Source: Burkholderiales bacterium | GTDB taxonomy: Bacteria; Pseudomonadota; Gammaproteobacteria; Burkholderiales; Casimicrobiaceae | NCBI GenBank assembly: GCA_025354075.1 | Contig: JANXNO010000207.1 | Coordinates: forward strand, 1 to 13,973 | Length of the DNA: 13,973 nucleotides | Direction of reading: 5' to 3' | Shown: piece by piece, positions 1 to 5,216 of the stretch | Numbering within the stretch: the first letter of the stretch is position 1 | Layout: every line of letters begins with the position of its first letter | Made by a program: the position numbers and the translations under genes | Notes under the pieces: generated by a model | Seen by the model: the letters and a program-made list of their open reading frames with translations, nothing else | Databases searched by the model: none | Told to the model about the DNA's origin: nothing

Positions 1-1
1 G

Positions 2-937
2 ACCGAACTCGTCGATTTTTCGGCAGATCAGCTGGACGTGGGCGAGGTGTTGATCAACGTGGATTATTCGACGGTGAACTACAAGGATGCGTTGTCGGCG
101 ACCGGCGCGGGCCGCATCATCCGGCGTTTTCCTTGCATTGGCGGCATTGATCTGGCGGGCACGGTGGAGTCTTCCACCGACTCCGCATTCAAGCCCGGTG
201 ACAAGGTGATTGCGCATTCGTATGACGTGGGTGTGGCGCATCATGGTGGCTATGCGCAGAAGGCGCGCATGCCTGCGTCGTGGCTGGTGCCTGTGCCTGC
301 CGGGATGACCACGTTTGATGCGATGACTTATGGGACTGCGGGCTTCACGGCGGCGCAGGCAGTGCATCGTATGCAGCATGACGGCCTGCATCCTGCGATG
401 GGGCCGGTGTTGGTGAACGGCGCGACCGGCGGCGTGGGTATGGTGGCCATTGAGATTCTGGCGAAGCTGGGTTACGACGTGGTTGCTGTGACCGGCAAAG
501 AAAAAGATGTGGATTTACTCAAAGCGCTTGGCGCGAAAGACGTGCTGATTCGCGGGCAATTTGAGATGACGGAGAAGCCGCTCGGCGCCGAGACTTACGC
601 CGGTGCTGTGGACAATTTGGGCGGTGAGCAGTTGTCGTGGCTGACGCGCGTGATGAAGGTGGGCGGCACGATTGCCAGCATCGGTTTGGCGCAGGGTTGG
701 GAGGTGAAAACCACCGTGATGCCGTTCATTCTTCGCGGTGTGTCGCTGCTCGGGATCGACAGCGTGAATTGCCCGATGGCGCTGCGCCGCGAGCTGTGGG
801 CGAAGCTGGCGAATGAATGGAAGTGCGACAAGCTCGCTTCGCATTGCCGCACTGTTTCGTTTGAAGAGTTGCCTTCGGTGTTTGACGCGTATGTGAAGGG
901 CGCGGTGACCGGGCGGACGGTGGTGAAGGTTTCGTAA
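2..937 (+). CDS. acuI: YhdH/AcuI-type acrylyl-CoA reductase (NADPH), 5'-truncated by the window
   Basis: The frame is open from base 2, so the gene begins left of the window; the GTG at 38 is internal, not a start. About 311 C-terminal residues are present, and E. coli YhdH is about 324, so only 15-20 residues are missing. This is a zinc-free medium-chain dehydrogenase/reductase. The N-terminal GroES-like part carries the family's NYKDAL segment and the GVAHHGG turn. The Rossmann part carries the NADPH-binding NGATGGVG (visible residues about 139-146). Further on, GIDSVNCP followed by R and ELW matches the YhdH/AcuI subgroup. Characterised members reduce acryloyl-CoA to propionyl-CoA in the cytosol (3-hydroxypropionate and DMSP metabolism); the substrate here is inferred from family only. 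The BON-like gene starts 3 nt after the TAA, so the two are probably co-transcribed, with no obvious functional link. A general quinone-oxidoreductase role cannot be excluded. Confidence 0.9.
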   Translation, partial: TELVDFSADQLDVGEVLINVDYSTVNYKDALSATGAGRIIRRFPCIGGIDLAGTVESSTDSAFKPGDKVIAHSYDVGVAHHGGYAQKARMPASWLVPVPAGMTTFDAMTYGTAGFTAAQAVHRMQHDGLHPAMGPVLVNGATGGVGMVAIEILAKLGYDVVAVTGKEKDVDLLKALGAKDVLIRGQFEMTEKPLGAETYAGAVDNLGGEQLSWLTRVMKVGGTIASIGLAQGWEVKTTVMPFILRGVSLLGIDSVNCPMALRRELWAKLANEWKCDKLASHCRTVSFEELPSVFDAYVKGAVTGRTVVKVS

Positions 938-940
938 TTC

Positions 941-1465
941 ATGCGCTGCATCGTCGCGATAACAGTGATCGCGGTGTTGACGCACGGGCTATCAGCCGAG
1001 ACCCTGAAGAACCACTATAACGATCCGTTCGTTCAGGTCACGCGCGACATCAAAAATTGCCCGCAGCCGCGCGGGCCGTTCATGACGGTGAAGGAGGCTC
1101 TGGCTGAAGCGCATCCACGCATTGAGCGTGGCACGACGTGCTTCCGGGCGGGCAAATGCAGCGAGCCAAATTCATATCGCTACGACGCGCGCATCGCGGC
1201 GGCGGCGCAACAAGTGATCTCGGCGCAACTGGCGAAATCGCCCACGCTGGCTCACTCCTCGGTGTGGATTACCGTGCAGCGACGATTTGTGTTTGTGCAG
1301 GGCTGCGTGACGCGACGTGCTGATATCGCGCTGTGGGAATCCTTGCTGCGACAGGTTCCCGAGGTTGAATACGTCGGTGTTGATCTCGCAATCGCTGCCG
1401 GAAAATCACACATGAAGGCGAACACGAAAATCCCGTATCCGGTGATGCCGGACGCTGCGCCGTAG
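941..1465 (+). CDS. Exported protein with BON-like domain, function unknown
   Basis: A 174-residue protein. Residues 1-19 (positive start, hydrophobic core, LSA before the cut) look like a Sec signal peptide, so the mature protein is probably periplasmic. Residues about 83-152 have the shape of a BON domain: a helix of small residues, a strand (VWITVQRRFVFVQGCV) and a second helix (ADIALWESLLRQVPEVEYV) leading to a last strand. BON domains usually bind membranes or phospholipids, but the call rests on pattern alone and the classic conserved glycine after the first strand is only partly matched. Four cysteines lie in the mature part (C40, C67, C73, C122), enough for two disulfides. The ATG is 3 nt after the reductase stop. 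The only purine-rich stretch (GAAGG) is 11 nt upstream, so translation may depend on coupling. The gene converges on the lipoprotein gene at 1604-2740. Confidence 0.75.
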   Translation: MRCIVAITVIAVLTHGLSAETLKNHYNDPFVQVTRDIKNCPQPRGPFMTVKEALAEAHPRIERGTTCFRAGKCSEPNSYRYDARIAAAAQQVISAQLAKSPTLAHSSVWITVQRRFVFVQGCVTRRADIALWESLLRQVPEVEYVGVDLAIAAGKSHMKANTKIPYPVMPDAAP

Positions 1466-1479
1466 CGTAGTTTAGGTTA

Positions 1480-1600
1480 TCAGCTTTTCGGTGAAAGGCC
1501 CATTCAATATGGGCATAACCGCATAAAATTGCAAAAGTCGATTTTCAGTAAAATACCGCACTAAGCCCTTATTGAATGGGCCTGATCGAGAAAAGTTGAT
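1480..1600. repeat. REPIN-like inverted pair of palindromes between convergent genes
   Basis: The arm at 1496-1517 is repeated inverted at 1562-1583 with 20 of 22 bases matching and 44 nt between. Weaker similarity (TCA-CTTTTC) extends the arms outward to about 1480 and 1600. Each arm is itself a small palindrome: GCCCAT (1498-1503) pairs with ATGGGC (1509-1514) around TCAAT, and the right arm has the same layout with one mismatch. Two inverted palindromic units about 100 nt apart end to end is the architecture of a REP doublet (REPIN). The spacer is AT-rich, unlike the flanking genes. The element fills nearly all of the space between the + gene ending at 1465 and the - gene ending at 1604, so its transcript could also fold into a long hairpin that protects or ends both mRNAs. 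No second copy is present in this window, and I saw no target-site duplication. Confidence 0.6.
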
Positions 1601-1603
1601 CGG

Positions 1604-2740
1604 CTACCCAGGCTGCCTGGCCGCCGCAACGGCGCGGGCGAGACCGTCGTATTTGTTGTCACCCAACACCAAGCGCGCCAGGCCGAATGCACGCGATACG
1701 GCCACGGCGCTGACGCGACGAAATTGTCCGGTACGGTCGCGCTCCTGGCCGCGTCCCGAGCGCGTGTTGTTGGCCACCTGCACCACGCCAGAGCTCGATA
1801 CCCGCGACTCCAGCCAGCCGAGCGCGCGACGCATCGGCGCTTCGAGTTCGCGGCGCATGTCGGCCGTGGCGGCGTGGTCGTAATAGCGCAACAGGTAGAC
1901 CAGCGCCTCCGCCTGAAAGCTCACGTCAAAGCCCGCCGCCTCCGGAAAGAAGCCGGTTTGATGCAGCCGTGCCAGTCCACTTTGAATCATTTCTTCACCG
2001 GCCACTGCTAGCGCTGGATTGCCGATGACGCGACTGCTCGCACCCAGCGCGTACCCGGTCAGCATGTAGCGCGACGAATACCGGTCGTGCTGCGCTACCG
2101 CTGCTTTCATGCGGCCCGCGTCGGCCAGCCACAACGCTGCCCGCTCAAGCTTGGGGCGAATGGCCTCAATGCGCGGCGCAAAACTTCGCGCGTAACCTGT
2201 GGTGTCAAGCAGCCACAAGGAGTGCGCGGTGGCGGCCACAAAATAGCTCGCGCCCAGATAATTGTCCTTGCACGGAAAGCTGCCGTCTGCCACTTGCTGT
2301 GCGAAGCCCCACTCGATGGCATTGAGCCCCGCGTCGATCAAGTCCATGCGGTTGCGGTTAACGCCCGCGCCAATGACGGTGTCGGCAAAGCGCTGCTCTT
2401 CGATGTACCAGGTGCCGTTTTTGCGCGCCGACGCCTCCCAGCCGCGGTTGACGCCCATCGCGCCTGACTTTTCAACCTGCTTGAGCAACAGGTCGGCATT
2501 CTTGTAGAACGTGTCGGTGAGCAGCGAGCTGCGTTCGTACGCTGCGTCGAGCCCCGCGCCCGCTGCGCGCCATTCACGCAGGGGAGCGCTGGGCGGCGAC
2601 GTCATCGGCTTTGCAGTCGCGGCCAATGGTGCGGGGTAGTCAACGCCTCGCGCTGGCGGCTGTCGTGTTGCACAGCCCGAAATGAGCGTCAGCGCGATGC
2701 AGATCCAGACGCAACGAGACAGGGCGGACAGAGCAGGCAT
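1604..2740 (-). CDS. Lipoprotein of probable alpha/alpha-toroid fold, function unknown
   Basis: A 378-residue protein. It begins with a lipoprotein signal: a hydrophobic stretch (residues 11-21) ends in the lipobox I-S-G-C with the acylated cysteine at C23, followed by a proline/alanine-rich linker to about residue 55. It is therefore likely an envelope lipoprotein. The body is a series of amphipathic helix pairs with short loops: NRMDLIDAGLNAIEWGF (129-146) then a DGSFPC turn; YLGASYFVAATAHSLWLL (161-178); GFFPEAAGFDVSFQAEALVYLL (263-284); and a last pair near 300-312 and 345-360. Aromatic and acidic residues sit in the inter-helix turns. This resembles the barrels of polysaccharide lyases and GH88/GH105-like enzymes, which suggests a carbohydrate-active role, but I see no family catalytic motif. 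It is last in the minus-strand operon, 12 nt after the DUF4124 stop. No clear Shine-Dalgarno precedes the ATG, so translational coupling is likely. Confidence 0.7.
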   Translation of the reverse strand: MPALSALSRCVWICIALTLISGCATRQPPARGVDYPAPLAATAKPMTSPPSAPLREWRAAGAGLDAAYERSSLLTDTFYKNADLLLKQVEKSGAMGVNRGWEASARKNGTWYIEEQRFADTVIGAGVNRNRMDLIDAGLNAIEWGFAQQVADGSFPCKDNYLGASYFVAATAHSLWLLDTTGYARSFAPRIEAIRPKLERAALWLADAGRMKAAVAQHDRYSSRYMLTGYALGASSRVIGNPALAVAGEEMIQSGLARLHQTGFFPEAAGFDVSFQAEALVYLLRYYDHAATADMRRELEAPMRRALGWLESRVSSSGVVQVANNTRSGRGQERDRTGQFRRVSAVAVSRAFGLARLVLGDNKYDGLARAVAAARQPG

Positions 2741-2752
2741 GGTGCTCGGCGT

Positions 2753-3205
2753 CTATGGCTTTTGACGGAGCGCGGTGGTGTCTTGTTTGACTTTAGGTTT
2801 GCCGGATTTCGCGGACTTTTTTACTTTAGCTTTGCTGACTTTGGTCTTGGCTGATTTGCTGCGTTTGGGTTTCGCCGCAGTCGCCTTGTCCGGTTTCGCT
2901 TTGACTGCCACTGTCGAGGTTCCCGCTGTTTCGCGCTTCAGCCGGTCATCAAGCCGCTTGTCGACGGCTTCATTGTCTTTGCGAATCTGTGCGCTGGCCG
3001 CCTGGCCAGCTGCTTTTTGTTCCGCAGTGTCCTGGGTGGGCACAACCGCCTTCGCTGCGTTTCCGGGCGGGCATGGTTTGTCGCTGTAGACGGTTTGTCC
3101 ATCGTTGTCGCAGCGCACTGCTGTTTGAGCTGTGACCGGCGGCGAGAGTGATGAGACAACGGTGGTGATGACAACACACGCCGTCAGCAATAAGGTGTGT
3201 CTCAT
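2753..3205 (-). CDS. DUF4124-containing exported protein with histone-H1-like basic tail
   Basis: A 150-residue protein from the ATG at 3205. The TTG at 3208 would be only 3 nt from the GGAG at 3212-3215, whereas the ATG has 6 nt spacing, so the ATG is preferred. Residues 1-27 form a signal peptide. Residues 31-47 (C-x-N-x-G-x-x-x-Y-S-D-K-P-C-P) are the core of DUF4124, a short domain with a conserved cysteine pair (C32, C45), very common in exported betaproteobacterial proteins and of unknown function. Residues 57-92 are charged and probably a helix or coiled coil. Residues 100-140 are almost wholly lysine, alanine, serine, proline and valine in KPK/KAK/SAK repeats, like histone H1 tails or the cell-wall- and nucleic-acid-binding tails of other exported proteins. 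The gene is second of three in an operon. Confidence 0.8.
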   Translation of the reverse strand: MRHTLLLTACVVITTVVSSLSPPVTAQTAVRCDNDGQTVYSDKPCPPGNAAKAVVPTQDTAEQKAAGQAASAQIRKDNEAVDKRLDDRLKRETAGTSTVAVKAKPDKATAAKPKRSKSAKTKVSKAKVKKSAKSGKPKVKQDTTALRQKP

Positions 3206-3225
3206 CAATCACTCCACATAAAAAG
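3206..3225 (-). promoter_or_regulatory. Ribosome binding site that fixes the DUF4124 start
   Basis: Between the hydrolase TAA (3226-3228) and the ATG at 3205, the minus strand reads GTGGAG, with GGAG at 3212-3215 and 6 nt before the ATG. The in-frame TTG at 3208 would leave only 3 nt. The gap of 20 nt is too short for an intrinsic terminator and none is visible, so the two genes are probably on one mRNA. Confidence 0.65.
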
Positions 3226-4986
3226 TTAATCTCCGTATTTTGCCGCGCAAAACACCGACCCCTCATTTTGCCAATTTGCACCCAACGTTGTTTTGGCCAG
3301 CAACGACTCAGTGACGTAGCGGTGATTGATGGTCGTCTTGTTGAAAAGACGAATCACCTTAACCTGGTCGCCTGGTCTACAGTACGGCAGCGGAGGAAAG
3401 ATTCCGCCAGGCGCAATATTCACGTCATCCGCGCGCAGGGTGACGCCTTCGTCCTGCGCCCACGGCTGCGCCCGCACCAGTGCGCAGTCGGAGCTGGTAA
3501 CGCCATAAAAGTGGGTATTCAGGGTTGCGCCATCGTTGGCGTAAAACCGGCAGACAGGACTGCCCAGCTTGGTGTCGGTACGGAAGGTTGCAAAGCGCTG
3601 GCCGGTGCGCTGCCATAGCGCGGGATAGCCGTCCAACAGGGCCGTTTCGCTCGGCCGACCGGTCATAAAGTATTTGCCCGAGGCCGGTGACAGGTATTCC
3701 ACCACTTCGAGTTCATCACGCGACCCCCAGGGTAGCGTCTTTCTGATGGTCACTCGGTCATCGGCACCGCCGGGAAAACTGGTGATCGCAGTAAAGGCAT
3801 CGCGATCCGCCTGATCGCGCGACAGGTGCGCCGAGAAAAACGAAAAGGTCCAGCCAAATATTTCTGCCGCGTCCTGAACGCGAAATCCGTGTGGCATGCC
3901 CTCGATGGATACGAAATATTTTGAGCCACTCAGCGCTTCAATCATCTGTGTGGTGCGGCTGATCGGGGCCACTACGTCAGCGGTACCGCCGATGCCGAGG
4001 TAGGGCACACGAACCGAGCGCACGCCGCCGTTGCTGTCACCAAACGCGGGCAAAAACGGTTGGCCAGAATACGGCACGTAGCCGACCACGGCCTTGTAGC
4101 GATTGTCGCGCACGATTACACGTTCGGCTCCGCCCCAACTGGTCGTCAACTTTGCGCCCTGCGCCAGCATCATCGCCATGCCGCCGAGCGACGCACCGAA
4201 CCCGACGATGCGATCCTGATCGACACGGGTGGCGTATTCCGGTTTGCCCAGCAGGTAGTCAAGCCCCTGCGTAAGTCCTAGCGGACGTATCGCCTCCATC
4301 TCGGCGATTTCAGCGTATTTGCTCAGGACGTAAAAATAGTCGCTGACGTCGTCAATGTGAATGCGCGAATAACGGGCGTCGGCGTGAAAGGGGGCGAATA
4401 CGACGTATCCCTCGGCGGCAAGACGACTGGCCACCTGTACGTAGTCGTCACCCAACGGTGATCCAGCAAGACCGTGACTCATCACCAGCAACGGCCACTT
4501 GCCGTCAATGACTTCAGGGTTAGTGGCGATCAACGGCGCCTCCGCGCCGCGCTGCATTTTTGGCACCTTGATGCCCGATGGCAGCGCATAGTCGGCGCGG
4601 CTGTTAGTCGCAGTCGTTGGATAGCAGGCGATGGCAGCAAATTGCAACTGCTTGCCACCCTGCTTTTCAAACACGTCAATCTCGCTGGCCTTGGGCACCG
4701 TAACTTTATAGGTAAGCGCATCCGCTGGACTGAGCAGCAGTTCGGTAACGTAGTGCGAACCATCCGAAAGGGGATTCCCTTCCCAGTAGTCAGAAGCGGC
4801 TGCGCCGGCCGCTACACGCGAAAAATCCTGCTCCACATTGCTGCAAGCCACCGGATATTTACCGTTTACTGAGGGGATGATGCCGCTGCTGGCGTGGGCC
4901 GGAATTGCAGTGAGTGTGCCGACGGCTAACGCCGTCACCAACGCCCGTAGCGCGTTTTGGAGAAAGGATAAATGTAGGATATTCAT
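3226..4986 (-). CDS. Secreted alpha/beta hydrolase with C-terminal DUF5648-like repeat domain
   Basis: A 586-residue protein with a signal peptide (residues 1-33, AHA before the cut). Residues about 100-395 form an alpha/beta-hydrolase of the dienelactone-hydrolase / PAF-acetylhydrolase type. The oxyanion segment MSHGLAGSP (H171, G172) is followed by the nucleophile elbow G-A-S-L-G (S266), the acid in GGTADVV (D337) and the base in GMPHGF (H366). It should cleave an ester or lipid outside the cytoplasm; the substrate cannot be read from sequence. Residues about 427-582 hold three diverged repeats of the form V-x-x-(F/Y)-x-x-...-H-(F/Y)-x-T/V-...-W-x-x-E/T-G-x-x-F, similar to DUF5648 modules that often end secreted proteins. 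Cysteines at 479, 501, 536 and 580 suggest disulfides. The gene is first in the operon with the DUF4124 and lipoprotein genes. No strong Shine-Dalgarno precedes the ATG, but the signal peptide fits this start. Confidence 0.85.
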   Translation of the reverse strand: MNILHLSFLQNALRALVTALAVGTLTAIPAHASSGIIPSVNGKYPVACSNVEQDFSRVAAGAAASDYWEGNPLSDGSHYVTELLLSPADALTYKVTVPKASEIDVFEKQGGKQLQFAAIACYPTTATNSRADYALPSGIKVPKMQRGAEAPLIATNPEVIDGKWPLLVMSHGLAGSPLGDDYVQVASRLAAEGYVVFAPFHADARYSRIHIDDVSDYFYVLSKYAEIAEMEAIRPLGLTQGLDYLLGKPEYATRVDQDRIVGFGASLGGMAMMLAQGAKLTTSWGGAERVIVRDNRYKAVVGYVPYSGQPFLPAFGDSNGGVRSVRVPYLGIGGTADVVAPISRTTQMIEALSGSKYFVSIEGMPHGFRVQDAAEIFGWTFSFFSAHLSRDQADRDAFTAITSFPGGADDRVTIRKTLPWGSRDELEVVEYLSPASGKYFMTGRPSETALLDGYPALWQRTGQRFATFRTDTKLGSPVCRFYANDGATLNTHFYGVTSSDCALVRAQPWAQDEGVTLRADDVNIAPGGIFPPLPYCRPGDQVKVIRLFNKTTINHRYVTESLLAKTTLGANWQNEGSVFCAAKYGD

Positions 4987-5019
4987 ACAAGAATTTTGCA
5001 GGTTACCAAACGCTCGTCA

Positions 5020-5037
5020 TGTCGGCAAATGCCGACA
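5020..5037. promoter_or_regulatory. 18-bp perfect palindrome, possible operator of the hydrolase operon
   Basis: TGTCGGCA and TGCCGACA flank two adenines, a perfect 8-bp inverted repeat. It lies 34 nt before the hydrolase ATG. The 2-nt centre is too tight for a good RNA hairpin, so a dimeric repressor or activator site is more likely than a terminator. I could not find a convincing -35/-10 pair around it and cannot name a regulator. Confidence 0.4.
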
Positions 5038-5082
5038 CTGCGCGTCAGCAATTTCCAATAACCCAGACACGGGCGAATGAGC

Positions 5083-5108
5083 TGCCGCTTATCGCCGCAA
5101 AAGCGGCA
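5083..5108. other. Hairpin in the hydrolase upstream region
   Basis: TGCCGCTT at 5083-5090 pairs perfectly with AAGCGGCA at 5101-5108 around a 10-nt loop. There is no T-tract on either strand, so it is not a standard terminator. It lies between the subtilase terminator and the 18-bp palindrome. It may be part of the hydrolase leader RNA or a protein-binding site. Apart from this, that palindrome and the terminators, the 230-nt gap at 4987-5216 shows nothing I can name. Confidence 0.3.
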
Positions 5109-5148
5109 AGGGGGTCAGAACTGCGGACGACACCACCATGCTTTCTGC

Positions 5149-5179
5149 AAAAAAAACGGGGCAATTACGCCCCGTTTTT
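5149..5179 (-). terminator. Strong intrinsic terminator of the subtilase gene
   Basis: Bases 5152-5162 and 5169-5179 form a perfect 11-bp stem (AAAAACGGGGC / GCCCCGTTTTT) with a 6-nt loop. Read on the minus strand, the GC-rich core is followed by eight Ts (5156 down to 5149). It lies 38 nt after the subtilase stop codon. It insulates the hydrolase operon from subtilase transcription. A run of Ts also ends the + reading, so it could work both ways, but no + gene leads into it. Confidence 0.9.
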
Positions 5180-5184
5180 AAAAG

Positions 5185-5204
5185 AGCCGCCCGTTGGGAC
5201 GGCT
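5185..5204 (-). other. Second hairpin just after the subtilase stop
   Basis: AGCCGCCC (5185-5192) pairs with GGACGGCT (5197-5204), 7 of 8 positions plus a 4-nt GTTG loop. On the minus strand it comes between the stop codon (5217) and the main terminator, giving a tandem pair of hairpins. It has no T-tract of its own, so it probably stabilises the 3' end or assists termination. Confidence 0.5.
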
Positions 5205-5216
5205 ACTTTCCGCTGA

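Noticed and set aside
515..985. 156-codon minus frame opposite the reductase and the BON-like gene
   Set aside because: It spans two well-supported + genes, and its product is a low-complexity R/H/Q string.
3206..3208. TTG as start of the DUF4124 protein
   Set aside because: Shine-Dalgarno spacing is only 3 nt; the ATG immediately after has 6 nt.
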